The position numbers were made by a program, and so were the translations under genes. Of a DNA stretch of 64,000 bases, positions 18,061-25,804 are shown piece after piece. Under the pieces are notes generated by a model, which made no database searches, was not told the DNA's origin, and saw only the letters and a program-made list of their open reading frames with translations. Origin of the DNA: Paenibacillus xylanilyticus. Lineage in GTDB: Bacteria > Bacillota > Bacilli > Paenibacillales > Paenibacillaceae. The number at the start of each line of letters is the position of its first letter. The stretch's first letter is position 1. The stretch is from NCBI RefSeq assembly GCF_013359935.1, contig NZ_JABMCB010000201.1, forward strand, positions 248,001 to 312,000. Reading direction: 5' to 3'.

Positions 18061-18429
18061 TTAATCCATGCTGCGCTCCATTCGGACAAAAGCAATAAAA
18101 CGACGTGCCTCTTCTTCTGTTAAGGGTTTACCATCAATCATCAGGTCAAAGCGCTCCAGCACTTCCTTATCCGATAATTCGAGGGAGTCCACAAATTCCC
18201 GGACGTCTTCATCCATAACCACATCGCTCTGCTTTGTACGCCCAATGAGATAATCAATGGATACGCCAAAAATGTCAGCAAGCCTGGTTAATACTTCAAA
18301 ATCCGGCTTACGTCGATTTTTCTCATAATGGGAGAGAGCAGCCCTGGTAATATGAATGGAGCTCGCAAGTTCTTCTTGAGTAAGTCCCCGCTGTTCCCTT
18401 AATTCAGCAATGCGATTTCCGTAGTTCAT
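18061..18429 (-). CDS. XRE-family helix-turn-helix regulator
   Basis: A 122-residue DNA-binding protein with an N-terminal HTH_XRE domain (about residues 3-60: RIAELREQRGLTQEELASSI through FGVSIDYLIGRT) and an acidic C-terminal helical region of unknown function (EVLERFDLMIDGKPLTEEEA). The start at 18429 follows AGGGGG at nine bases. A minus-strand extended -10 (TGTTATAAT, rc of 18465-18473) lies just upstream. It is transcribed divergently from the exopolysaccharide locus, and two palindromic operators lie in the 335-base gap between them, so it is the best candidate for their binding protein. The fold resembles SinR-like regulators, but it lacks a recognisable SinI-binding domain. Confidence 0.88.
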   Translation of the reverse strand: MNYGNRIAELREQRGLTQEELASSIHITRAALSHYEKNRRKPDFEVLTRLADIFGVSIDYLIGRTKQSDVVMDEDVREFVDSLELSDKEVLERFDLMIDGKPLTEEEARRFIAFVRMERSMD

Positions 18430-18606
18430 ACGCTTTTTCCCCCTGAACGCCATGTCAAATATATATTATAACAATCCTGAGCTATTTTTTGATCAGGGCA
18501 GCTTTCCTGCAAAATGATGACATCTGGACAGACCTATATCCAAAATAGGTCTGTCTAAGTACATCTCATATTGTCGTAAATCAAAAGAACCATGTCCAAA
18601 TACTGC

Positions 18607-18635
18607 TTGACATGATACAATTTGTATCGTAAATT
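18607..18635 (+). promoter_or_regulatory. Predicted promoter of the exopolysaccharide locus
   Basis: TTGACA (18607-18612), exact 17-base spacer, TAAATT (18630-18635). The palindrome GATACAATTTGTATC fills the spacer. The promoter at 37596-37624 has the same -35, spacing and -10. Confidence 0.7.
18614..18628. promoter_or_regulatory. Operator O1: perfect palindrome GATACAATTTGTATC
   Basis: A 15-bp perfect inverted repeat centred in the promoter spacer. Occupation would exclude RNA polymerase, so the bound factor is expected to repress. Confidence 0.7.
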
Positions 18636-18647
18636 GAACGTATGGAA

Positions 18648-18662
18648 GTTACAAAATGTATC
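18648..18662. promoter_or_regulatory. Operator O2: GTTACAAAATGTATC
   Basis: A near-palindrome 34 bp downstream of O1 (start to start), roughly three helical turns and so on about the same face of the DNA. It matches the site at 1546-1560 in 14 of 15 positions. Confidence 0.6.
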
Positions 18663-18764
18663 ATTTGGAATAATTTAAGTGTCTCCAAGTTGCCTATGCA
18701 ATATACCCGTGAGAAGGAATAATGGCAACACTTGAAGGCTAATCCATTCTAAAGGAATGAAACC

Positions 18765-19199
18765 ATGAATTCAATGATTCAGGAATGGGCCGATCTAGAT
18801 TTAAATGTCCATATGTACATTCAGGAGTTTCAGGGTAAGACAGTAGATCGCAAACGACGTCCCGTTCTCCTACTTGGGATGGATACAAGAGCGATTACCT
18901 TCCTGAGTGACCTGGTTTTACCGGTATCGTCAACCATGTTGATTGGTTTGGATGTAGAAGATCGCCAAGTATGTTTAAGGCTTCAGGCAAGCTTGCAATG
19001 GAAACAGCCCTTTGGGGAGCTCACATTGTATCATTCAAGCCTGCATATTCAGCAAGAGCAGACACTATATATAACTGGACAGTTAAATAACATGCTTCGC
19101 GAAGTGCAGTTTCCTTCGGTATCCCGATTTGCATATGAAAAAGCAGCGGAGCAACCAAATTTGCAGGAAACCTATCATTACATCGATTTTACCATATGA
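18765..19199 (+). CDS. Hypothetical protein at the head of the exopolysaccharide locus
   Basis: A 144-residue soluble protein, not confidently recognised. The middle (about residues 33-90: RPVLLLGMDTRAITFLSDL, then TMLIGLDVEDR...LRLQASLQWKQPFG) has the alternating hydrophobic strand pattern and the 'limits/inducible then G/W' order seen in PilZ-like beta barrels, but the RxxxR and (D/N)xSxxG c-di-GMP motifs are absent, so this is only a structural guess. AAAGGAATG lies close upstream of the ATG. It is the first gene downstream of the operator-bearing promoter, so a regulatory role in polymer production is plausible. Confidence 0.6.
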   Translation: MNSMIQEWADLDLNVHMYIQEFQGKTVDRKRRPVLLLGMDTRAITFLSDLVLPVSSTMLIGLDVEDRQVCLRLQASLQWKQPFGELTLYHSSLHIQQEQTLYITGQLNNMLREVQFPSVSRFAYEKAAEQPNLQETYHYIDFTI

Positions 19200-19352
19200 A
19201 GCCTGGCAAATTCTAAACATTTTCTGAACAAGCATGTACTTAACGCCATTTTACTATATTTCATAGCGTTGTGCATTAGTTCTTTAACACCAAAAGCATT
19301 TTGCGCGATGAATAAAAGGGCGAGGGGGATCATACATTGAGGAAGTTTGGAT

Positions 19353-20117
19353 ATGGTTGAAATACACTGCCACATTTTATCAGGTCTTGATGATGGTCCT
19401 GTTCATATGGAACAGTCCATCGACATGGCTGAAAAGGCGGCAGCCTCGGGAGTTACCTCGATCATTGCAACTCCGCATCACCTGAACGGGCATTACAATA
19501 ATGAACCGATTGTGGTCAATCAGGCAGTGGATCTGCTTCGAGCAGAGCTTCGCAAACGCAATATCCGCTTGGAGATCCGCCCCGGACAGGAGATCAGGGT
19601 ACATGAGACTCTAATTCGAGACTTACACGCAGGAAGATGCTGCACACTCGCCGGGAGTCGCTACATGTTGCTGGAATTGCCCTTTGGCTACATTCCCTCG
19701 CAGTTCACCGGAATACTCCATGAACTTAGGGTAGCCGGTATTGTCCCTATTATTGCTCATCCGGAAAGAAACATTCCAATCCAGAACAATCCTGGCTTAT
19801 TGGTTGAATATCTCCATCAGGGCGCATTGATTCAGATCACAGCCCAGTCGATCATAGGACTTTTCGGTCGAAAAGTTCAGAAATGGTGTTTTCATTTTTG
19901 CAAAGAAAACCCGTTTCATTTCATTTCATCAGATGCTCATGACATACAAAATCGGTCATTTGCAATGAATGCTGCATATGAGCAGCTTGAACGACGATTT
20001 GGGCGTGACTTGGTTGAGCGATTGAAAGATAATGCTTGGTCGTTATGGCACAATCAATGTATAGAGAGAGAGCAAGAAAAACCGCTGGTCCTAAAGCGCA
20101 GGTTGTTGTTCTGGTAA
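19353..20117 (+). CDS. CpsB/CapC-type Mn-dependent tyrosine-protein phosphatase
   Basis: A 254-residue PHP-superfamily phosphatase. The metal ligands are seen in HCH at residues 5-7, the ATPHH segment, AHPERN and SSDAHD. Enzymes of this type (CpsB, YwqE) dephosphorylate the BY-kinase of the same locus and so tune polymer chain length and export. ATG 19353 follows GAGGA at nine bases; the TTG at 19347 is too close to it. It precedes the adaptor and kinase genes as in capsule operons of Gram-positive bacteria. Confidence 0.88.
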   Translation: MVEIHCHILSGLDDGPVHMEQSIDMAEKAAASGVTSIIATPHHLNGHYNNEPIVVNQAVDLLRAELRKRNIRLEIRPGQEIRVHETLIRDLHAGRCCTLAGSRYMLLELPFGYIPSQFTGILHELRVAGIVPIIAHPERNIPIQNNPGLLVEYLHQGALIQITAQSIIGLFGRKVQKWCFHFCKENPFHFISSDAHDIQNRSFAMNAAYEQLERRFGRDLVERLKDNAWSLWHNQCIEREQEKPLVLKRRLLFW

Positions 20118-20178
20118 TCAGTCAGATCAAAAGAACGACCATCATAATTATTGCCGAGTTGAATGGGAGGAATAAAAG

Positions 20179-20928
20179 GTGGAACTGAAAGAGTACATGC
20201 AAATATTACGCAAGCGAATTTGGATCATCGTAGCCTTTGTTGCTGTTGCTTGCATTGGGGCAGGTGTCAAAAACTACTTTTTTACCGTACCTGTGTACGA
20301 GGCAAACGCCAAATTAATCGTCAATCAGGCATATAATGCAGAAGGTTTCCCCAGTCTCGATATAAGCTCCATTCAAACTAATATTAAGGTCATCAACTCC
20401 TATATTGAAATCATTAAATCTCCAGCAATCCTCGATAAGGTGGCTACTACATACCCCGATCTTGGCATGAGTGGGAATCAACTGGGACAGAACATCCAGG
20501 TTTCCACGGCAAAAGAATCCCAAGTAATGAGTTTAACAGCTACCGGTGTATCTTCTGAGAAAGCGGCCAAAACAGTTAACGCCGTTGCCAAAGTGTTTAA
20601 AGCCCAAATCCCCGCAATTATGAAAGTTGACAATGTGACCATTCTGAGTGAAGCCAAACCCACGGACTCCTCGAGACCCATTAACGTAAATCCTTCTTTG
20701 AATATTCTGGTCAGTTTCCTTGTTGGTCTTTTACTGGCTATTGGTTTTGTATTCCTCTTGGAATACTTGGATGATACTTTGAAAACTGAAGATGAATTGG
20801 AAAAAGAATTGGGTATCCCAGCGCTCGCTGTCATATCCAAAATCAAGAAAGAGGAAGCTCGCATCTCCAAACAAACAACATCTCAAAAGCAGGTAGGTGA
20901 TGGCCAGTATGCCACGGTTAACCAATGA
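20179..20928 (+). CDS. Wzz/CapA-like chain-length determinant and BY-kinase activator
   Basis: A 249-residue membrane protein with the Wzz topology: TM1 at about 14-33, an extracytoplasmic alpha/beta domain, the Pro-rich segment SSRPINVNPSLN and TM2 at about 175-196, and a cytoplasmic tail that would contact the kinase. It is the YveK/YwqC/CapA type, which activates a separately encoded tyrosine kinase. GTG 20179 follows GGGAGG at eight bases. The kinase gene overlaps its 3' end by 20 bases, suggesting coupled translation and fixed stoichiometry. Confidence 0.88.
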   Translation: MELKEYMQILRKRIWIIVAFVAVACIGAGVKNYFFTVPVYEANAKLIVNQAYNAEGFPSLDISSIQTNIKVINSYIEIIKSPAILDKVATTYPDLGMSGNQLGQNIQVSTAKESQVMSLTATGVSSEKAAKTVNAVAKVFKAQIPAIMKVDNVTILSEAKPTDSSRPINVNPSLNILVSFLVGLLLAIGFVFLLEYLDDTLKTEDELEKELGIPALAVISKIKKEEARISKQTTSQKQVGDGQYATVNQ

Positions 20929-21592
20929 TAAAGGAAGCCTAGTTACAATGGCTAACCCCAAGTCCAATTCATCTGAGGCTTATCGAAAGTTAAGAACCAA
21001 CATCCAATTTTCTTCCATTGATAGTCAAATCCAAACAATTATGATTGCTTCTGCTTTACCCGAAGAAGGAAAAACAACAACAATAGGAAATCTAGCAGTT
21101 ACCTACGCGCAGGAAGGGAAAAAGGTTTTGCTTATGGATACCGATCTGCGTAAACCTGCCGTACATCGCATGTTTAATGTTCCCAATCATGTAGGGCTGA
21201 CCAGTGTATTGTCTAGTCAATATAAAGTTACGGAAGTTTTGAGAGAAACAGATGTGGAAGGATTGCATGTTCTCTCTTCCGGCCCGATTCCTCCTAATCC
21301 TTCTGAAATGCTAGGTTCTCGTAAGATGACAGCTCTGCTCGAGAGTCTGAAGGAAGAATATGATGTCATTCTGTTTGATACTCCTCCTGTTCTGGCTGTA
21401 ACGGACGCTTTAATCATCAGTTCATTGTGTGATGGCGTAATTCTGGTAGTCAGTGCGGGCAAGGTGAGAAAGGATCTGGTGAAAAAGGCAAAGGCGCATC
21501 TTGAACATGTAAATGCACGGATACTCGGAGCTGTACTGAACAATGTGCAGGTACCAAAAAGTCGGAATGCCGACTATATCGAGAATGCATAA
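20909..21592 (+). CDS. CapB/CpsD-type bacterial tyrosine kinase
   Basis: A 227-residue cytoplasmic BY-kinase. Walker A reads PEEGKTTT at residues 51-58 (the usual form is PGEGKS/T), Walker A' is VLLMDTDLRKP at 73-83, and Walker B is ILFDTPPV. With the preceding adaptor it would autophosphorylate and control polymer export. The C-terminus, VPKSRNADYIENA, has one Tyr and lacks the tyrosine cluster of typical CpsD/YwqD proteins. The start could be ATG 20900 or 20909, both close after AGGTAGGTGATGG; 20909 has better spacing. Confidence 0.85.
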   Translation: MPRLTNDKGSLVTMANPKSNSSEAYRKLRTNIQFSSIDSQIQTIMIASALPEEGKTTTIGNLAVTYAQEGKKVLLMDTDLRKPAVHRMFNVPNHVGLTSVLSSQYKVTEVLRETDVEGLHVLSSGPIPPNPSEMLGSRKMTALLESLKEEYDVILFDTPPVLAVTDALIISSLCDGVILVVSAGKVRKDLVKKAKAHLEHVNARILGAVLNNVQVPKSRNADYIENA

Positions 21593-21629
21593 AAGATGCA
21601 TGTTTTGAATTGAAAATAGGTTGTCAAGG

Positions 21630-21735
21630 TCATGTCTACTACACCTCTATCAAGGTAGGCACTCGGTCACACTGTGGGTAGTGTACCTTAGACGTAAATC
21701 GTCAAGGGTGTGACGTGAGGTTGGGTTGAATGCCC
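21630..21735 (+). ncRNA. EAR-like (eps-associated RNA) cis-regulatory element
   Basis: The 251-base gap between the kinase gene and galU holds a structured segment. GTCACAC (21666-21672) pairs with GTGTGAC (21708-21714), enclosing two small hairpins, GGTA-gtg-TACC (21677-21687) and GACG-taaat-CGTC (21691-21703): a three-way junction. In B. subtilis the EAR element lies in the eps operon after the adaptor and kinase genes and acts as a processive antiterminator. The same placement here, with the conserved-looking core, supports the call. It would let polymerase read through the roughly 15-kb gene set downstream. Confidence 0.72.
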
Positions 21736-21843
21736 CTTTATGAAATTGAAAGTAAGAATTTCATCAATTTATTTCAAGGTTTCATGGATTAAATGGTTCA
21801 ACTCATACTTTAAACTATAAAAAATTAGGATAGGGTGGTATTT

Positions 21844-22752
21844 ATGACTAAAGTGAGGAAAGCAATCATTCCCGCAGCCGGTTTGGGGACCCGATTTTTA
21901 CCCGCTACAAAGGCAATGCCTAAAGAAATGCTCCCTATCGTAGATAAACCGACGATTCAATACATTGTGGAGGAAGCAGTAGCTTCCGGTATTGAAGACA
22001 TTATTATTGTAACAGGCAAAGGGAAGCGTGCCATTGAGGATCATTTCGACAGTGCGTTTGAACTGGAACACAATCTGTTGGAAAAAGGTAAGCTGGGTTT
22101 GCTGGAAGAAGTCCGGAAATCCTCCAACGTTGATATTCACTACATAAGGCAGAAGGAAGCACTTGGTCTGGGGCATGCAGTCTGGTGTGCGCGGAATTTT
22201 ATCGGCAATGAACCGTTCGCCGTGCTGCTTGGCGATGACATTGTTGTGTCCGAAGTACCGTGCACCAAGCAGTTGATTCAACAGTACGAGAAAGTTAATC
22301 AATCGGTGCTCGGTGTGAAAACGGTAAGCCCGAGTGAAACTTATCGCTATGGAATTATTGACCCGCTGCATACTGACGGAAGACTCTCTTCTGTAAATAG
22401 TATGGTAGAGAAGCCGCCACTCGGCTCCGCGCCTTCCAACCTGGCAATCATGGGCCGATACATTTTGACGCCTAAAGTATTCGAGTATTTGGAAGAGCAA
22501 AATGTTGGTGCTGGTGGTGAAATTCAGCTTACAGATGCGCTGCAAATGCTTAATCACGATGAGGGAATCAGCGCGTATGATTTCGAAGGTTCCAGATTCG
22601 ATGTGGGCGAGAAACTGGGATATATCCTTACTACGCTAGATTTTGCTCTGAAAAATAACGAGCTGCGTGCACCCGTCTTAATGGCAATCGAAGAAATTCT
22701 GATGAAGGAAAAATTGAATCAAGTGCTTGTTGCAGGAGGGGATGGTCTGTGA
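21844..22752 (+). CDS. galU: UTP-glucose-1-phosphate uridylyltransferase
   Basis: A 302-residue nucleotidyltransferase making UDP-glucose from UTP and glucose 1-phosphate. The nucleotide-binding motif GLGTRFLPATKAMPKEMLP starts at about residue 13, followed by the family segments VTGKGKRAIEDHFD, GHAVWCA and LLGDDIV. The product supplies the Ugd and UXS enzymes of the locus. ATG 21844 is preceded by GGGTGG; an in-frame GTG at 21835 overlaps that site. The stop overlaps the start of the next gene by four bases. Confidence 0.95.
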   Translation: MTKVRKAIIPAAGLGTRFLPATKAMPKEMLPIVDKPTIQYIVEEAVASGIEDIIIVTGKGKRAIEDHFDSAFELEHNLLEKGKLGLLEEVRKSSNVDIHYIRQKEALGLGHAVWCARNFIGNEPFAVLLGDDIVVSEVPCTKQLIQQYEKVNQSVLGVKTVSPSETYRYGIIDPLHTDGRLSSVNSMVEKPPLGSAPSNLAIMGRYILTPKVFEYLEEQNVGAGGEIQLTDALQMLNHDEGISAYDFEGSRFDVGEKLGYILTTLDFALKNNELRAPVLMAIEEILMKEKLNQVLVAGGDGL

Positions 22753-23420
22753 ATCTATCGGGACCAGAGTACTATGGAAGCGGCGGAGAAGCCATAGCCA
22801 AAGAAGGTAATGGAAAACTGCTTGACCAGCCGTACTCACAACGCGTTGGCGGGTATGCAGATGTGATCAAGCCGTTCATTGATTTCTTTGTAGCTGCTGT
22901 GCTATTGCTGCTTACATCACCGATCATGCTTGTCATAGCGGTGATGATCAAACTCGATTCCAAAGGACCGATTATATTCAAACAGGAGCGTTACGGGAAA
23001 AACGGAATCAAGTTTAATATTTATAAATTTAGAACGATGCGAACGGATGCACCGAAGTATGGGTTATCTCCAACGACAAGCACTGATCCCAGAATTACAC
23101 GTCTGGGCCGGCTGCTTCGCAAAACGAGTCTGGATGAGCTGCCGCAATTGCTTAATATTATCAAGGGTGATATGAGCTTCGTAGGTCCCAGACCAGAAAT
23201 GAAACGAATTGTAGAGGAAAATTATACGGATCTGGAGCGCAGACGTTTTCTTGTGAAACCAGGTATAACCGGATTGTGGCAGGTGAGCGAAGCTCGCAAG
23301 GAGCCCATTCATCACAATTTGCAATATGATTTCCATTATATCTCCAACGTCTCACTGCAGTTAGACATTAAAATTATCTTCAGAACCGCCATGGTTATGA
23401 TTAAAAGCAACACATTTTGA
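22749..23420 (+). CDS. Undecaprenyl-phosphate sugar-1-phosphate transferase (priming enzyme)
   Basis: A 223-residue member of the bacterial sugar transferase family (WcaJ/PglC catalytic domain) that loads the first sugar phosphate on undecaprenyl phosphate. One membrane helix lies at about 38-62 (FIDFFVAAVLLLLTSPIML), followed by the signature IIFKQERYGKNG, FRTM and the GPRPEM and PGITGLWQV blocks. This is the short single-domain form lacking the extra TM bundle. Glucose or galactose phosphate is the likely substrate but is not proven. GTG 22749 follows AGGAGGGG and overlaps the galU stop (GTGA). Confidence 0.9.
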   Translation: MNLSGPEYYGSGGEAIAKEGNGKLLDQPYSQRVGGYADVIKPFIDFFVAAVLLLLTSPIMLVIAVMIKLDSKGPIIFKQERYGKNGIKFNIYKFRTMRTDAPKYGLSPTTSTDPRITRLGRLLRKTSLDELPQLLNIIKGDMSFVGPRPEMKRIVEENYTDLERRRFLVKPGITGLWQVSEARKEPIHHNLQYDFHYISNVSLQLDIKIIFRTAMVMIKSNTF

Positions 23421-23439
23421 CTGATGGAGCGTGAACGAA

Positions 23440-24402
23440 TTGAAACATATTGTAGTGACGGGCGCAGCCGGCTTCTTGGGCTCACACCTGGTCAAATCAC
23501 TAATTCACCAAGGTCACCAGGTTACAGGAATTGATAACCTGTCGACAGGAGTATCCAGTAATTTGCAAGAGGTGGCGAATAGCCCCCTCTTTTATTTTCA
23601 AGAAGCTGATGTTACTCTGCCCGATTCACTAGATTTTCTGGTGGAACAACCTGTGGATGAGGTGTACCATCTTGCGTCGCCTGCTTCACCCAAATTCTAT
23701 CAAGCGGATTCGATCGGTACCATTTGGGTGAACACCAAGGGAACCTATCATTTGCTTGAGCTCGCTCGAACCAAGGGAGCAAAGTTTTTATTTTCCAGCA
23801 CGAGTGAAGCTTATGGAGACCCTGAAGTGCATCCACAGCCTGAGAGCTATCGCGGTAATGTGAACACTTGGGGCCCAAGAGCCTGTTACGATGAGGCCAA
23901 ACGTTTGGGCGAAGTTTTTTGTTATGAATACTACACGAAACACAGAGTTCCCGTTAAAGTAGCACGCATATTTAATACGTATTCCTCCGGACTGCGTAAC
24001 GATGATGGCCGTGTCATTTCTAATTTTGTGACTCAGGCACTTACGGGTCAGGATATAACCGTTTATGGGGATGGCTCGCAAACCCGTTCGTTCTGTTATG
24101 TGGATGACAATATCCGTGGTTTGCAAAAACTGATGGAAACGGAAGAGGCAAATGGAGAGGTTATCAATATCGGCAACCCAACGGAGTACACTGTCCTTGA
24201 AGTGGCGTATTTGGTAAAAAAGTTGGCCCAATCCGACAGCAAGTTGGTGTTCCTGCCATTGCCTCAGGATGATCCCAAAGTCCGTCGTCCTGTGATTGAT
24301 AAGGCACGTACTGTGCTCGGCTGGGAGCCAGAAATTTCACTGGAAACCGGATTGAAGTTAACGATTGAGAATGTACGTGCCACGCTACAGGAAACCCCAT
24401 GA
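23440..24402 (+). CDS. NAD-dependent epimerase/dehydratase, probable UDP-glucuronate decarboxylase
   Basis: A 320-residue extended short-chain dehydrogenase. The Rossmann motif GAAGFLGSH begins near residue 8, the catalytic Tyr-x3-Lys is in CYDEAKR, and the sequence around it (SEAYGDPEVHPQPE, NTYSSGLRNDDGRVISNF, YGDGSQTRSFCYVDD) is characteristic of UDP-xylose synthases. It would turn UDP-glucuronate, made by the Ugd at 33.9 kb, into UDP-xylose. TTG 23440 is ten bases from GGAG; the GTG at 23431 is only one base away from it, so TTG was chosen. Confidence 0.85.
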   Translation: MKHIVVTGAAGFLGSHLVKSLIHQGHQVTGIDNLSTGVSSNLQEVANSPLFYFQEADVTLPDSLDFLVEQPVDEVYHLASPASPKFYQADSIGTIWVNTKGTYHLLELARTKGAKFLFSSTSEAYGDPEVHPQPESYRGNVNTWGPRACYDEAKRLGEVFCYEYYTKHRVPVKVARIFNTYSSGLRNDDGRVISNFVTQALTGQDITVYGDGSQTRSFCYVDDNIRGLQKLMETEEANGEVINIGNPTEYTVLEVAYLVKKLAQSDSKLVFLPLPQDDPKVRRPVIDKARTVLGWEPEISLETGLKLTIENVRATLQETP

Positions 24403-24427
24403 AGCTGATTAAAGTGAGATGAGATAA

Positions 24428-25621
24428 GTGCATAAAATATTGATTGCCCACAGTTTGTATCCACCGCATGTTATTGGCGGGGCTGAAATATCAACGCAAA
24501 TATTGGCACAGACGCTCAACCCCAGTTATGACGTCAAAGTCATGACAGTGGGTGGGCACAAGGAAGGCGAAGTTCTGACTGATACGGTGAACGGAATTGA
24601 GATATTAAGATTGCCATTTCACAATCGGTATTGGATCGGTGATTCTGCCCAACAAGTATCAACTCCAGATAAAGTGCTATGGCGAGTGCAAGATATTTTT
24701 AACTTCAGGCAGTATCGGCATATTAAACGATATCTTTCGGAGACGATGCCGTCGGTAATTCACACCCAAAATATCCCAGGGTTGAGTTTGGCGATCTGGA
24801 AGGCAGCTTATGAACTGGATATACCAGTAGTGCACACCCTTCGGGACTTCTCATTGATTGAGCCTATCAAGATATCGGCATACTCCAGAATGTACAGAAA
24901 AATCTCCAGGAGATATAGCCGAATGATCTCAGCCGTCATTGGTATATCAGGGCATATTCTCATAACACATACAAATATGGGATTATTTGAGAATTCATCC
25001 AAACATGTGATCCATAATATTGTTGAGAAAAATGCGGCAGTTCAGGACCTGTATGCAAGTAAAGAGGTACACCATAATAAACCGTTGGATATTGGATATT
25101 TTGGTCAATTAACTGAAGTGAAAGGTGTTCAATATTTGATTGATGCAGTAATACGAATGGATGAGAAGATAGCAGGAAGACTATTCATTTTTGGGGATGG
25201 ACCAATGCTGGATCAGTTGAAGAGAATGACTGGTTCAGACCCTCGCATTATTTTTAGAGGTAAAGTAGAGAAATCACAAGTTGCCCAAAAGATGAAAGAT
25301 ATGGATCTTAACATTGTTCCTTCAACTTGGGATGAGCCATTTGGTAGAGTAGTCATTGAGTCTTATCAAGTGGGTACACCCATCTATGCATCAAGGGTTG
25401 GAGGGATGCCAGAAATCCTACTAGATGCCCGACAATTTTCATTTGCGCCCCATAGTGTAGACGAAATCGTCAAGGCCATTCTTCACTATTACAATCTGTC
25501 TGAGCAGGACAAAAGACATTTGAAGCATCAATGTTTTACTCATTGCCAGTCCTTCAATGAAGATTATCTTCTTAAGGAACATAGTGATATCTACGAAAAG
25601 ATAATCACGCGTAGAGGTTAA
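24428..25621 (+). CDS. Family 4 glycosyltransferase
   Basis: A 397-residue GT-B retaining glycosyltransferase. The N-terminal acceptor domain begins ILIAHSLYPPHVIGGAEIS; the C-terminal donor domain carries VPSTWDEPFGRVVIESYQVG with the two Glu of the EX7E motif and ASRVGGMPEIL. Acceptor and sugar are unknown. Base composition is visibly more AT rich than in the galU end of the locus. GTG 24428 has only a weak ribosome site. Confidence 0.88.
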   Translation: MHKILIAHSLYPPHVIGGAEISTQILAQTLNPSYDVKVMTVGGHKEGEVLTDTVNGIEILRLPFHNRYWIGDSAQQVSTPDKVLWRVQDIFNFRQYRHIKRYLSETMPSVIHTQNIPGLSLAIWKAAYELDIPVVHTLRDFSLIEPIKISAYSRMYRKISRRYSRMISAVIGISGHILITHTNMGLFENSSKHVIHNIVEKNAAVQDLYASKEVHHNKPLDIGYFGQLTEVKGVQYLIDAVIRMDEKIAGRLFIFGDGPMLDQLKRMTGSDPRIIFRGKVEKSQVAQKMKDMDLNIVPSTWDEPFGRVVIESYQVGTPIYASRVGGMPEILLDARQFSFAPHSVDEIVKAILHYYNLSEQDKRHLKHQCFTHCQSFNEDYLLKEHSDIYEKIITRRG

Positions 25622-25671
25622 CGTGCAAATGATTACACTGATTGAAAGGACTCATTTTATTATCTCAGGGC

Positions 25672-25697
25672 CTTGGTGCTGTGGATTGTGTACCAAG
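25672..25697 (+). other. Hairpin in the gap between two glycosyltransferase genes
   Basis: CTTGGT (25672-25677) pairs with ACCAAG (25692-25697), with a weak T-rich tail downstream. A lone TATAAT at 25782-25787 lacks a good -35. Together they may mark an internal pause and re-start in the locus, but the signals are weak. Confidence 0.3.
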
Positions 25698-25804
25698 TGG
25701 TCATGTTTCTCTAGTAATTTGAAAGTATAACTAAAGGAATACACTAATATTTGCATGGCTCAAGTAGGGTCTCGTGATGATTATAATAAGCCTCAGAAAG
25801 CGGG

